A stretch of DNA of 64,000 bases, from the NCBI RefSeq assembly GCF_027580225.2, contig NC_073353.2, forward strand, positions 39,176,001 through 39,240,000. The letters run 5' to 3'. The notes under the pieces are model-generated. The model saw nothing but the letters and a program-made list of their open reading frames with translations, made no database searches and was not told the DNA's origin. This stretch comes from Misgurnus anguillicaudatus. Its lineage: Eukaryota; Chordata; Actinopteri; Cypriniformes; Cobitidae. Shown in pieces: positions 24,118-35,720 of the stretch. Made by a program: the position numbers and the translations under genes. Numbering within the stretch: the first letter of the stretch is position 1; each line of letters opens with the position of its first letter.

Positions 24118-24396
24118 GGAACACTCCACTTTTTTATATATTTATTTTCCAGCTCCCCTAGAGTTGAACATTTGATTCTTACCGTTTTGGAATCCATTCA
24201 GCCGATCTCCATGTCGGCGCTGCCACTTTTGCCCTAGCTTGGCATGGTCCATTGAATCTGATTGGACCATTAGCATCGTGCTAAAAAATAACCAAAGAGG
24301 TTTGATATTTTTCCTATTTAAAACTTGACTCTTCTGTAGTTACATCATGTACTAAGACAGACAGAAAATTAAAAGTTGTGATTTTCTAGGCAGATA

Positions 24397-26185
24397 TGTG
24401 ACCCGTCACGGAAACCAGGGACACAAGTCGGCAGCACAAGTTTCGAGAAAATGAGAAACAAGGTTTTTTTTTTCAAAATTTGTGATTTTCGTTTTATTGC
24501 AGAATCTGTTAGTTGAGATCACGAAGAAGCCTCTCCATGTTTGAGATAGCAGTTTATGTATATTTAAAAGCGTACATTTTGTGGTTAAAATAGGCTTGTT
24601 TTCCGGAGATTCTAGCGTGCAGCGGGGGGCGTCATTGTCTGTGTGTATATTTACATACTGTATAAGCTTGTGTTTTCGCCTCCGCCCCCAAAGGGAACAG
24701 CGTGAATACTGAATAAGGATAGTTCGCCCAAAACTGAAAATAATGTCATTAATGACTTACCATTATGTCGTTCTAAACTCGGAAAACCTCCGTTCATCTT
24801 CGGAACACAGTTTAAGATGTTTTATCGTTAGATTTAGTCCGAGAGCTTTCTGTCTCCTCCATTGAAAATCTATGTAACGTTACGGTTTCCATGTCCAGAA
24901 AGGTAATAAAAACATTATCAGAGTAGTCCATGTGACATCACTGGGTCAGTAAAATTGTGTTGATGCATCGAAAATACAGTTTGGTCCAAAAATAGCATTA
25001 TTCAGCATTGTCTTCTCTTCCGGCTCGAGCGTGAAGTCACGTGACTGTAGTGACGCGGCTGCTCTGTCCCTTAAGACATGTTTGCTGAGTTTTATTTTTT
25101 TTTTTCAAACTTATAGCGTGCGTCTCCCCAGACTGTAAATGAAGCTCGGGCGCACAAAACAAAAGAAATATAAAAGAAGCTGGGGCGGAACAAATAACAG
25201 TCAACCGCATATACGTCAGCCGCGTCACTGACTTTATGGGGCGCCGCAGTCGGATGACGTCAAAGTCCCGCGAGAGCTCTTTAAGAAATCTTACGGAGTA
25301 GTTTAATTTCGACTCGCTCTCGCGGTACTCTGACGTCATCCGACTGCGGTGCCCCATAAAGTCAGTGATGCGGCTGACTGTTATTTGTCCAAACACACAG
25401 AAGTTACACAGAGATCGTTGTATTCTTTATATAATTGGCTACATGTTTTGTCTATCAATATTTTCCATGAAGTCATTGGCTGATGGAGGAACGAGCGAGC
25501 GATTGGTAACATCTCTTAAGGACTTCACGTTTTCGACGGTGCTGTTTTTGGATTATCTATTTTAAATACAAACTTTTAAGGCGGGTTCATGTGTTTAACG
25601 GAACGTAAATACCGGAGTGTAATCTGATATACCCTTACATGTTACGATGTAAATAGTCCTCAGATTGTATATTATATTGTATTACCAGAAGTTCATGCGA
25701 AATAGACTATATATCTATTTCACGGATTATACGCATTTGTGGACAAAAATCATTGGATGATTCACACATCTGAAACACACTGGATTCGACTTGTGATCCC
25801 CGCAAAGGTAACGTTAAAAGTCCTGTTTATTTTTGTATTTTTGTCATTCGGACTTCTGTAATAAAATACTACATATGATGGTAGAACCTCTGTATCTCAA
25901 AACGGCTTTACAGGGGGTATGGCTTAGCTAAATGAGATGTAAATGAGCCCTATTGTCTCTCCAGCCAGGGAAAAGGGAAAGTGTTAACTTTTTTCTTTCT
26001 CAAATTTCTCAGCATTCTCTTTCTTGAATGTGTTACATTCAAATGGCCACAACTTCTCCAAATCTTATCAGATTTCCATGTGTTACACATCGTTGGAAAG
26101 CTTAGAATCTGCACTTTCAGAATCTATGAATAACTCAAAATGCCCCAGATCCGACTTGTGTCCCTACTTTCCGTGACTGGTCACA
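24397..26185. mobile_element. 1.8-kb TA-flanked element (TGTGACC ends) with further repeats inside
   Basis: The inverted ends TGTGACCCGTCACGGAAAC and its partner at 26167-26185, followed inward by GGGACACAAGTCGG on both sides, are flanked by TA at 24395-24396 and 26186-26187. The interior holds another common repeat (TTAATGACTTACCATTATGT near 24749; GTTCATCTTCGGAACACAG near 24792) and the long hairpin at 25189-25390. No transposase was found. Confidence 0.82.
25189..25390. repeat. Long imperfect hairpin, arms of about 75-90 bp
   Basis: The left arm at about 25189-25278 (CAAATAACAGTCA...CACTGACTTTATGGGG...CAGTCGGATGACGTCA) is complementary to the right arm at 25315-25390, with a loop of about 36 bases and one internal bulge of about 14 bases in the left arm. 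The stem is GC-rich and has TGACGTCA-like steps. The frames at 25037-25396 and 25365-25565 overlap it and are not genes. Confidence 0.85.
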
Positions 26186-26404
26186 TATGGATATGAAGTA
26201 TACTCTCATTCTGGTGTAATAATCAAGGACTTTGCTGCCGTAACATGACTGTAGCAGGCGCGATGATATTACGCAGCAGCCGAAAATAGTCCCCTTGGTA
26301 ACTTTCAATGGCAGGGGACTATTTACGGAGGACTGTTTTCAAAATTACAAGCACTTATAACTACTAAGTTACGTCTACACAACAGAAAACGTGCTGTATC
26401 TAAT

Positions 26405-26492
26405 TCTTTAGGTTGAAACAACTTAATTTTTTAGGTGTTACCAATTGAAGACATTTTTTAAGTTGATACAACTTTTCACTTTTTACAGTGTA
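26405..26492. mobile_element. Right half of a CACTG-end MITE
   Basis: GGTTGAAACAACTTAATTTT, then AAGTTGATACAACTTTTCAC, ending TTTTTACAGTG. No left end was found. Confidence 0.55.
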
Positions 26493-26524
26493 CACAGCCA
26501 TCATTAAATAATTTCAATGACCCT

Positions 26525-26960
26525 GATAAGCATAATGCTGCGCTTACACCAGCCGCGGTAGAGGCGTCAAGCGCAAGTGATTTCAATGTTAAGTCAATGT
26601 GAAGACGCGTTGACGCACGTCTGGAGGTCTCGCTGCGCGAATGAGGAGTTTAGCGCTGCACGGTAGATGCGTCTAGTTCGTGCGAATTGAGCGTTGCCAC
26701 TGCAAACGCGCGAGTTGAAAAATCTGAACTTTGGCAGAAAAACACGCCGTAGGAGCTTGCTTTATTAGTGACGTGATTACAGGAAACAAGTGGAGTTGCA
26801 GAAGCCCCTCCCATGACGTCAATTTCCGCATGAATGTCTCGATGACAAGAATTTTACACGTGGCTTTCACACGCGAATGACGTGAGTAAACTCAAACTGT
26901 TCAAGCGGCAAACTAGGCGCAGTAGATGCGATTTTGACGCCTCAAAGATTTGACGTGTCA
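26525..26960. repeat. Interspersed repeat rich in GACGCG/GCGTC
   Basis: It contains AGGCGTCAAGCGCAAGTGAT, TGAAGACGCGTTGACGC and GTAGATGCGTCTAGTTCG, with inverted counterparts near the right end (GATGCGATTTTGACGCCTC). The related stretch at 44860-45178 shares TTCAAGCGGCAAA. The frame at 26673-26870 (minus) lies inside it. It is probably a palindromic DNA element. Confidence 0.55.
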
Positions 26961-28383
26961 TGTTTCATCAACACCTACATTTGTAATGAACATTTAAAGT
27001 CAACATAAAATAATCCTGATGAGTCCCCAACACCGCTGACTTTGAAGTTGTCTGCTTTCTGGGTGGGTTTTACTTCTTGAATAACATAAATTGATGGATA
27101 TTCACTGTTAAACCGAACAGAACTTGGGGGACCTTGAGATCAGAAACAACTTGTACAAACAACAATACACAGGCTGATTCTCATTCTAGTCCATATTTAC
27201 AATCATTGAGACATCAGGACAAACAATCTATGAACGGCACAATGTGGACCATTAGGACAAAACTTATCAAAATTATCTGCATATTTCACCGAATGCGGAA
27301 AAAGGAAATGTTAGGGAGTATATGGGATAAACAACCCAGACAACAGACAACTCCAGGCCGGATCTGGACCGGAGCTGCTGACTGCATCACTGATCTTCAG
27401 TCTGGAAAGTGTTTATTTGTCGTGAAAATAATGTTAACAAAATGTTAATGGTCCAACAAATAGGTTTTGTATTTTTTTTCTTTGAATTGTAAGGGGAAAT
27501 GTGACCTGCACATGTTTTCCTGAGATTCACCCCAAAGTCAACAAGGTTAACCTCCACATAAAGAGTGTGAATGTCTGTTAAAGTATACATTGAATCTCTG
27601 TGTGATTGTCAGTACTGAGATTGTGTTTTTGACACTACACACACATATACATACATGACTACACTACATCTGCCACACTTGAAGTAACTAAAAATACAGC
27701 TCGATCTAAGAGAAGTATCATTTTAACATCAGTAGTACTTGGTTGACAGCAATATGAGAACTATCACGATAGATCAGACCTAAAGCTACGAAAGCTGGTT
27801 TGATCTAAGTCGAGTTCTGTTCACTGCCAGAAGCACTAGTATATCAAGGTCCGAGCGGAGAGACGGTTTAAAAAAGAAATAAACAAAATCTTTTATCGCA
27901 ATCCAAACACCTCTTAACTCTCAATTACTTTTTCACTGTGTGTTTGCTAGGAAACTTGTTTAGAAAACGAAGGTGTGTGTTAGTCATCAAGAGGTGACAT
28001 GAATGAGACTTGGTGATGACTACAGAACAAAAGCATCATACATTCATCAGGACAATATGAAGAGAGATAACATCTCTGTTAAAGGATCACATTTGTGCTA
28101 TCATTGACTGGCTTTTGTGAGAAACAACCGGTGACACTATGGACCAAAGTGGTTGCAAAGAAACTCGTGAGTCGTTTCAAAAGCTAGCTGGCATAATGAT
28201 GCCACCTTCTAAGAAACCTTGTAATGATCAAATTCAAAGGTAGCATCACATGTATTCTCTGCAGAGAAATCAATCCCAGAATACAGCAAGCTTAGTGAAA
28301 AATATCCAGAGTAAATATAAACGTCAGAATATAGTATTGACTATGAAATTGGGGTTACGAGTTTATTCATAACTCCTAATTAA
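26961..28383. other. No feature seen
   Basis: Unique DNA. Frames at 27134-27448 (plus, 104 residues) and 27387-27590 (minus) show no family resemblance or splice context. Confidence 0.35.
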
Positions 28384-28538
28384 GGGCTCATTATACTTCT
28401 GTGTAGATCCTATGACGTAGCCTCACTGGTTTTCATAGATACTTCTGCATCGTCATCCGCATCGATATGCAATTACACATGCAGATCGCTAGTATCTACG
28501 CTAGATAAATTACTCCTCAGCTTGGCCCATCTTTGATC

Positions 28539-28854
28539 TTAAAGGGACACTTTCCCCATTTGCATTAAGCTTTGTATACTGTAGGTAGAACCCCAGTCAT
28601 GTTTTTGAATGGTCGTGCATCATTTCCTCATACAGATTTCAGTGTTGTACTTCCTTCTTTCATTGATGTAAAAATCATCATTTTCCATCATTGATGGCAG
28701 GAAGTCCAATATCTTTGTTGAAGGGGTGAGACTACAAACACCCCTTTTCTCGGTCAAATAGGCACCAAATTCAAAATGTATGTTACATTTCGACTTCAAA
28801 TATGACACACTTTCAATAAAGATTAATGTTTCTATGGGTGAAATGCGCCTTTAA
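28539..28854. mobile_element. TTAAAGG-end MITE
   Basis: The ends TTAAAGGGACACTTTCCCC and ATGCGCCTTTAA are inverted repeats of the TTAAAGG type also seen at 40371, 45557 and 53483. It is non-coding; the frame at 28620-28808 (minus) has no domain. No unequivocal target duplication is visible. Confidence 0.65.
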
Positions 28855-28991
28855 GTGGAAATGTCTATGAAGAAATGCAATGCAGATTTTTTTACGTGAT
28901 TGGAGGGATTCTAGTGGACCAATCACAGCGCGTGCGGTGCGCGTAGAATGAAAATGTTGTTAAAATTTTGTCTAGGTGCGTGTCAGGTTAA

Positions 28992-30081
28992 TACGGAAGC
29001 CGAGAGAGGACATGCACTATTATTATTTTTGCTTTCTTGTTTTCTCGTGATCACAACTTAATTTCTCGTGATCTCGAGATAACAAAAGTAGTTTTTTCGT
29101 GATCACAACTTAATTTTCTCGTTATCCTGACATGATAATCCAAATGTCATAATGTAATTTCCTGTCCATAATATGTAGTGTATTTTGAAGTGGACTGCTA
29201 ATGCATATGACTTGGGGTCCAATTCGCCCATTTAGCTATGTGTAGCCGATAGACAATAAATAAATAAATAAAGTTGGACGTTCATGTTCATGAATTTAGG
29301 GACCATCTCTAAAGTACTACTGTACACGTTTGTATCTTCAATAGTATTTAACAGTTTATTTAAATAAATATCAAAAATCTAAAAAGTATGCATTATAGCT
29401 GATCACATAAACACGTTGGTTTTGTGACTGTTTGTTGACTTTAAGTCATTCCATTTAAATGCTGTTAAAAGTATAAACATGTATATTATTGAGTAACTTA
29501 AAGACGGTCCCTAAATTCACCACTGTAAAATATAACTGTAAATGAAGAGTTTCGTTGCAAAACGAGATAACCACCGTTTTTTTAATTGTTCAGAAATCTT
29601 ATTTTTTGGTTGTGCATTTCAATTAATTTCAATGCTACTGCAGTTGGTTTGTTTTGATTTAAACCTTCATAACTTAAAAAATACAGCTAAGTAGCACCAT
29701 AAAACAAAATAATAACACGATAACATAATAATAAACATGTTTTGACAAAAATGTAAAAAAATGGATTTATCTCGTTTTGCAACGAAACTATTCAAATATT
29801 GACAAATCTATTTCAGCTTGAGCGAATCTCTGATCCAAGTAAAATCTCATTTGTTCCTCCATGCTAATTTGGCAAAATGTGCTTTTGCTGTTTACAAACA
29901 AAACAACACATTTTATCGAGTACACGTAAGCTTTAATCACATCTCAAGAATACGACTTTTGTTATGTCGAGATCACGAGAAAACAACTTTTGTTATCTCG
30001 AGATAATGAGAAATTAAGTCGTGATCACGAGAAAACAAGCAAGCAAAAATAATAATAGTGCATGGCCTCTAGGCTTCCGTA
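28992..30081. mobile_element. 1.09-kb inverted-repeat element (TACGGAAGCC ends), duplication GGTTAA
   Basis: The ends TACGGAAGCCGAGAGAGG and CCTCTAGGCTTCCGTA are flanked by GGTTAA at 28986-28991 and 30082-30087. Inside, TTTCTCGTGATCACAACTTA-type sequence is mirrored on the right. Two further inverted pairs sit in the interior: GAATTTAGGGACC (29291) with GGTCCCTAAATTC (about 29506), and AGTTTCGTTGCAAAACGAG (29549) with CTCGTTTTGCAACGAAACT (about 29770). Confidence 0.88.
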
Positions 30082-30122
30082 GGTTAAGCATAATGGTGTA
30101 GAAGGTATGCACGAGTATAAAT

Positions 30123-30240
30123 TGCAAGATTCAAGATCTTTATTGTCATATGTACCTACAGCAGCTCCAGTTTTTTACCTCATGAGAACCAACAATAAAT
30201 TACAAAGACAACAGAATATAGAGACAAAAATATAGTCAAC
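30123..30240. mobile_element. Probable retroposon fragment (CAAGATTCAAGATC type)
   Basis: CAAGATTCAAGATCTTTATTG followed by TCATATGTACCTACAGCAG resembles a short conserved sequence at the end of many fish retroposons. It is too short to assign to a family. Confidence 0.4.
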
Positions 30241-30364
30241 ATGCAAAAGTCAATTGACAATACAAAAACCTCTATAAAACAGTTTGTAATAAAAGTTTTC
30301 ACATTATGATGTAGTGAAACTATACAATTAAATATCCAGTATTGTTTAGATGACAAATGGTGAT

Positions 30365-31075
30365 AAAGTGACAGTGCAGTGAAGTGATTTTAAGGTGCCA
30401 ATACTTCTTGGGGTACGCTGACTCTATCCAAACCAAATCATGCCCGAGTGTGTTTGACCCCTAAAGCCTTTTTCATTTGACTAGTGTGATCGCTCCGTAT
30501 CATCCATGGATGTGGTTTGGTTAATCGCGCCTTGGTCCATTAGCAGAAGTGGGCTCGGGCATGGAATGCACAGTGGGATTGAAAATGCACCAGAGCGTGG
30601 TTCAACAGGTGAGACGTCATTTCTGTGTCGTCATTTAACTTCATCTACTTTCGTAAAAACCTTCTGATGCACACAGCACTTTGTGAACGTCTGAGCGGCA
30701 TGCGATGGATCAATGGCTGTGTGTCATTGCATACAAAATGACTCAAAATAGAAGCCACAAACTTAACATTCAATGGGCTCCAGTGTTGAGAAAGAGCACT
30801 TTACTTCCTGTTTTCTTCAAAACATCCTAATGACGAAAGTGTGCTCGGGCACGGATCGATAAAAGTACAGCGTGTGCGCAAACCTGCAAGAGAGTGGGTA
30901 GTGGGAACAATCACGCTCGGGGCACGATTCAAGGCAAACGTGCTTAAAGGTGCAAAAGATGATGTTTGTTTTATACATTTTTGCAATATTACTTGAAACT
31001 GTCTTTACTGACAAAAGACTATTTATTAGGTGCACTGAAAGTAATAATATTAATAGTATACGTCATCTGTGTACA
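30365..31075. repeat. Probable palindromic repeat with GCTCGGGCA/TGCCCGAG motifs
   Basis: TCATGCCCGAGTGTGTTTGA near the left, TGGGCTCGGGCATGGAATG at 30549 and CACGCTCGGGGCACGATTC near 30912 look like arms and centre of a worn DNA element. The frames at 30801-30986 and 30817-31035 are within it. Confidence 0.45.
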
Positions 31076-31436
31076 AGGCCTTAAAAACATCAGCCAATGT
31101 TACTAGGTGTTTCTGGAAGCGATCCCAGAACATTAAAGGGGCATGTTTGCGTTCACACAGAAGCCTCTAAAAATTTTACGGAAATTTTCAATTTTATTGA
31201 AACTCCAGGATCTTTCTCCATATAGTGGACTTTAGTGGACCCTTAACAGTTTACAGATGATCGCATAAATGATTGGCCCTCTGGCTTGTCCATCACTGAC
31301 ATTACGATCCTTGTGAGAGACGTGCACGCTCCAGTAACTTTACACAGGCGACGTTTGCGTATATCTCATGAAACTCCGTCTTTAGTTTCGGTTTGTTTTC
31401 ATTGTCGCTCCTCCTTTCATCCTCGAAATTTGCACC

Positions 31437-31616
31437 ATGGTAGAGAAGAAACCCGAAGGAGGACGCAAAAGAAAGACTTTTTTGAAGTCGCTGTGAAGAG
31501 GAGAAAATTGTCAGAAGAACGTAAACAGTGTCGTTCTTGGAGAAACATTTCAACGCTGGAAAGCAATGAAGGAATACAGAGGTGTCAACACAGACGCGCA
31601 GTTCGCTATGAGCTAA
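31437..31616 (+). pseudogene. Decayed transposon exon, basic region plus GxxFxRW motif
   Basis: An ATG in strong context (GCACCATGG) at 31437 opens a basic start (MVEKKPEGGRKRKTFLK) that meets a TGA. A +1 frame then reads KRRKLSEERKQ, and the first frame resumes with LGETFQRWKAMKEYRGVNTD followed by AQFAMS and a stop at 31614-31616. The order basic stretch, SEE, GxxFxRWxxxKxxxGxxTDA matches the open exon at 45828-46025 residue by residue at the key positions. Two compensating frame changes make it a pseudogene. The function of this exon family is not known to me; I associate it with fish DNA transposons. Confidence 0.65.
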
Positions 31617-31637
31617 TGTTACGTCTTATGTGTTTAA

Positions 31638-32177
31638 CTCTTTCACCGCCATTGACGAGTTATCTCGTCAATGATGAGTTAATATTTAACTAATAAATAT
31701 GCCTTTCTGGATAAATTTCAAAGTGAAAGTGTAATACCGCTTTTATCCACTGGATGGCGCCAAACCGAATTGATCAAAAACGGAAGTTAAAAAAATGTAA
31801 TGATTTATTTGAACTGCCTTTATGTTTGATAGTCATTCTGAGTCTGATCTCTAACATAAATTCCTTTACAAAAACGCATTTTTTTAAGCTTTTTGCTCAA
31901 AATGTTGTATTTTTGAAGAGAAATATCCATATTTCAGTGATTAAATTAAGTGGAAAAAGTAAATATATAATGAAACGTTTTTTCCCCATTTTGTTTGTTT
32001 GTTTATTTGTTTATTGTTTGTTTGAAAGCAGAGGGTGTGTTCTTTAATTTGATATGATTTGTATGTTTATATATTAATAGAAGATAATTTTTCCTGCAAG
32101 GAATTTTGTAAAACTTTTGTTAAAATCACAAAAATGCCGGTGGGCAACTTTTCTCAAAAAGGCTGGCGGTGAATGAG
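31638..32177. mobile_element. piggyBac-like MITE flanked by TTAA, with (GTTT)n inside
   Basis: The ends CTCTTTCACCGCCATTGACG and GGCTGGCGGTGAATGAG are flanked by TTAA at 31634-31637 and 32178-32181. The left end contains its own small hairpin (GACGAGTTATCTCGTC). A TTTGTTTGTTTG tract sits in the right half. It is the same family as 36385-36913 (opposite orientation) and 57271-57758. TTAA duplication is the mark of piggyBac-type insertion. The frame at 31754-32047 is by chance. Confidence 0.88.
31747..31761 (+). promoter_or_regulatory. CTCF-like motif inside MITE
   Basis: CCACTGGATGGCGCC agrees with the CTCF core pattern as I know it. Seen by eye only; binding is unproven. The sister copy at 36385-36913 lacks this exact core. 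Confidence 0.35.
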
Positions 32178-32470
32178 TTAATATCATATCATTTCACATA
32201 ATGAATCCACTGATGCGACACAGCATGGTGGTAAACAAACTCATGTTCCAATACTTGTTCACGAGTTTTAGGATTCGTTCCCTAGAAAGGAAGGAGGGAG
32301 GCTGTTCTTACGCATGCGCTCATTTCAAAAACTCAGTAACGGTCTTTGGATTCTCAGTCGGCGAAAACATCCTTTTGCACATAATATAAGTGCGCCCTTA
32401 GTCCAGATTGTATGGAGTTTGGGTAAGAAAATGTATTTGGTAAAGGATTCATTGACTTTCATACAAAAGT

Positions 32471-33000
32471 CCTGATAATTTACTCACCCCCATATCATCA
32501 AAGATGTTAATGTATTTCTTTGTTCAGTCGAAAAGAAATGAAGTTTTTTGAGGAAAACATTCCAGGATTTTTCTCCATATAGTGGACTTTAGTGGACCTC
32601 AACAGTTTACAGTTTCAATGCAGCTTCAAAGGTCTCTAAACAATCCCAAACGAGGCATAAGGGTCTTATCTAAAGAAACAATCCTCATTTTCGCCAAAAA
32701 TTAAAAAAGTACTTTTAAACCTCAACTTCTCGTCTTGAACTAGCTGTGTGACTTTATGTATTATGTAATCACGTGGAAAGGTCATGCGTTACATATGTGA
32801 AACCCACACTTGCAGACTATTTTAAACAATAAACTGACACACAGACATTAATTAATATCATTTCACATATAACAACATCTGAACGCTCCTCTTTCTACAA
32901 ACTTGTAAACACCGCTAGATAAGACCCTTATGTTTCGTTTGGGATCCTTTAGAGCTTGTTGAAGCTGCATTGAAACTGTAAACTGTTAAGGGTCCACTAA
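32471..33000. mobile_element. Second copy of the 9200-type palindrome, right end replaced
   Basis: CCTGATAATTTACTCACCCC, AGGAAAACATTCCAGG, TGGACCTCAACAGTTTACAG, TATGTAATCACGTGGAAAGG and the inverted AACTGTAAACTGTTAAGGG match 9200-10653. In this copy the palindrome is not split, which shows the site of the 9430-10201 insertion. Confidence 0.8.
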
Positions 33001-33481
33001 AGTCCACTCTATGGAGAAAAATCCTGGAGTTTCCGTAAAATTGAAAATTTCTGTTAAATTGTCAAAGAGGCTTCTGTGTGAACGCAAACACATCCCGCAA
33101 ATGTTCTGGGATCTCTCCCGTAAAGAGGACCTAATAACATTGCTGTAACATTCACAGAAAGCATTCAGTATGAACGAGATGCAGAAACAATGCAGTAAGG
33201 GGCAGAAGTTATGGTTCAGCTCTTTGAAACAGAGATTTAAACGCAATTCAACATTCACGATGAGAAATGTCGGCAAACTGTACTGAAGCAGAGATCAGGG
33301 AGCTTGTCACTATCCGCGCTGAAGCTGAGATCATTCACCAGCATGACAAAATGGCGCATTACGCACTCCTTATGATCTTGTCATAAACAAACACAGATTA
33401 TAAGCAAACTTAAAACACTGTGGAAAAAAATAACAAGTGCAGTACTTTAAATACATCACGTGTGGGATCTTTACAGTATGC

Positions 33482-33850
33482 AGTGGCGTCTCGTGACTGC
33501 TCTTTTAAGGGGCGCAAATTCAATATATGTGTATGAGTGTCGTGTGAACCATGTGCATCACGTGTTTTGTCAAAATAAGTGCCTGCTGCACAGGCATCAA
33601 ATCCGTTTATGATAAAAGTACACGTTTATGAAAAATACTGACCTTAACAGTAAACTCTGATTACGCATGAGATTATGAGAGTATCTGGCAAATGCGAGCA
33701 TCTCTTTTATCATAAACCCTTTAGACGCATCTGCAGCAGGCACTTATTTTAACAAGACACGTGATGCACATACCTGTAGGTTCTCTCGACGCGCAGAACA
33801 CATATTTTGAAATAAGGAACCACACACATGATGGGCATCGAGTGCCCACG
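33482..33850. mobile_element. Palindromic element starting CAGTGGCG
   Basis: CAGTGGCGTCTCGTGACTGC, then GTGCATCACGTGTTTTGTCA and AAATAAGTGCCTGCTGCACA, is mirrored by TGCAGCAGGCACTTATTTT and ACACGTGATGCACAT near 33740. Other copies start at 53932 and 63896. CAGTGG ends suggest hAT, but no target duplication was resolved. Confidence 0.7.
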
Positions 33851-34729
33851 AGAAAAGAAGTCACCGGCCGCCATTGACGGAATGTATGTGAATGCATTAT
33901 GGAAAATCACTGGCAGTGTGAATTAACCAAAAATCAAATCCGGATGCATTTTCCGTGTATTTTCCGTAATCTCTGTGTAAAAAGGACAAAAGTAATTATT
34001 CTGAGCCCAATGAGATACTCAAGTATGTTCTTACCTAACAGTCATTAATATAACTCACACTTGGTTTAGTGTCAGTTATAAATCCCTTTTAGGATGAGCT
34101 TTCAATTGACTGATGATGTGCTTCAATAATTCTGCTTCTTCTGTTTGCTTGGGTTCTCGTTTTGACTTTTGGTGTCAATTCTCCTCTTTCAATAGAACGT
34201 GAAATGGATTCTCTATTGACTGCTTCACACTAATACAACTTTATCATAATCAAATCTCTTAAGGATTGTGAAGAATAATATGATTTGGGGATTTCTGTAT
34301 AGACCTCTGTATGGAATACATATCAGAAATCACAAAGCCGGTGAACAAATACCTCGTATCGTATTATTTTCCATCTGAAAAGAAGAGTGAATCCTGTTTT
34401 TTTTTTAAAATATATCTAACACACAGTGTGGTGAGAATAAAAAAAGTTTACAATGGAAACCCGTCCTGTTCATCGTAAAGGAACGGTTTCCAGAAATATA
34501 CTTAACCTTTATTAATCCAAGTGCTGTTGCTTTTCTGTCAAATACATAAAGAGAAATTTCTTCAGATGGAGGAAAGGGGGTTTAACAGAAGAAATAAAAG
34601 CATGCATTCATTTCAAGGCAAACATGCTTAAACGTAAAACCTTAATCATCAATTACATCCAGAATAAAAGATCTTAATGTTCCTCTTGACAACAACACTG
34701 TATGTTTGCTATAACGTAACAGGCGACCG
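33851..34729. other. No feature seen
   Basis: Mostly AT-rich unique DNA with no clear repeats or coding frames. Confidence 0.35.
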
Positions 34730-35440
34730 CTAGAAAATCTTGTCCTGGCACAGCGAGGTCTCGTTCACCTCACTCGAATTGCTCAGCTCGGGCAGGAAAC
34801 AATTACAGCTTTATAAAGGAGAGAAACTTAATCTGCAAGAGTATCGATACCAGAAACCCATCATGGCCATGACGAAACCCCTAATGAACTTGTTTGAGAA
34901 ATCTGGGCTACAATCTCACGAATGCTAAGCAACTTGACTTGAAGAATGAAGGAGAAGCCTACAGCGACGGACGGGGTCTTTACTAAGCAGCTTTACCGTG
35001 TTTTGGAAGAGGAGGGCAAAAGCAAAAAGAAATAATCTCCTCAGACTGACAGGAGCTTCTCTTCTCTCTCGTTCTTCAACTCTCTTTATGACCGTGGGAG
35101 TTTTTTCTCGTGTTTGCTCGCCTCGCACTACCCTGCAGGCTGGCATTTTCTTAATGTGCTATCAGTTTCAACAAGCGGAAATAAAGTTTAAACTGTCTCA
35201 GGGCATCTGTCTGTCTCGCTTACTGATATCCCGCGCAGACAGGAAGGGAGACGCTCGGGTTTTCCTAACCAGCTTACATCTGAAGTAACCAAGCCAGAAG
35301 TTGACAAAGGTGTGAAGGTTTTGGGTTACGACTGCTAGCTCACCTGGAAGGGTGCAGACCGAGTCTCGTGTTTTGTAAATAAGCAGATTTGTCATCCGTG
35401 CAGTAAACTGGAGCCCTTTTGGTAATCTGAAAATGCCAGA
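34730..35440. other. Unique GC-richer block, candidate conserved regulatory region
   Basis: About 700 bp has no transposon features and overlapping frames on both strands (34740-34928 and 34998-35288 plus; 34925-35146 and 35198-35443 minus) that look like no protein. It contrasts with the AT-rich repeats on each side. Confidence 0.35.
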
Positions 35441-35720
35441 CATGTTTGGATTACATCTCTTGTGAGATGCAAATATAAAGGATGAAGGCAGGTATACTTA
35501 CAGAATCCATTTTCTAAATAACTGTGACACAACAATAAACACTGAAGAGCTGGGGGAGATGGGGAGAAAAGTACTTTTCTAAGTTAAACTAAGTTTGCAT
35601 TCGACACAAAACATGATGCGTTTGAGTTGATGTTGTCTTTATACAGACGTGAGATTAACTGGAAACAAAAGTGTGCATTGAACATTAAGTGGTGACCCAA
35701 CAAAATAAAATGTTTATAGT
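35441..35720. other. Short AT-rich spacer
   Basis: Nothing recognised. Confidence 0.3.

Larger units (their letters stand above)
24113..26345. mobile_element. Interspersed repeat starting TTTAAAGGAACACTCCAC, split by a TA-flanked element
   Basis: The left part (24113-24396) has CCCCTAGAGTTGAACA, CCATTCAGCCGATCTCCATG and CCTATTTAAAACTTGACTC. The right part resumes after 26187 with GAAGTATACTCTCATTCTGG and ends in a small palindrome (AATAGTCCCCTTGG...GGGGACTATT). These sequences are familiar from cyprinid DNA as one repeat. The middle is occupied by 24397-26185. Confidence 0.75.
28384..30125. mobile_element. Outer element of a multi-level transposon nest
   Basis: The left end TTAAGGGCTCATTATACTTC with TGTGTAGATCCTATGACG, and a right end GTGTAGAAGGTATGCACGAG before TATAAATT, read as the worn ends of one repeat. 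Its body is now interrupted by 28539-28854 and 28992-30081. The right terminus is weaker than the left. Confidence 0.55.
31085..33137. mobile_element. Composite repeat block with inverted outer ends
   Basis: 31085-31255 (GCGTTCACACAGAAGCCTC, then ACTCCAGGATCTTTCTCC and GTGGACCCTTAACAGTTTAC) reappears inverted at about 32970-33137. Between them lie a decayed transposon exon (31437-31616), a TTAA-flanked MITE (31638-32177) and a copy of the palindrome seen at 9200-10653 (32471-33000). Several insertions seem to have accumulated in one older element. Confidence 0.7.

Noticed and set aside
25037..25396. 119-residue minus-strand frame
   Set aside because: It runs through the long hairpin and a T-run; the opposite arm gives part of the same peptide.
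27134..27448. 104-residue frame
   Set aside because: No domain, no repeat of the pattern elsewhere and no splice or promoter context.
31754..32047. 97-residue hydrophobic frame that recurs at 36505-36735
   Set aside because: The repetition is due to two copies of one MITE, and the frame crosses an AT-rich interior and the GTTT tract; no sign of a protein.
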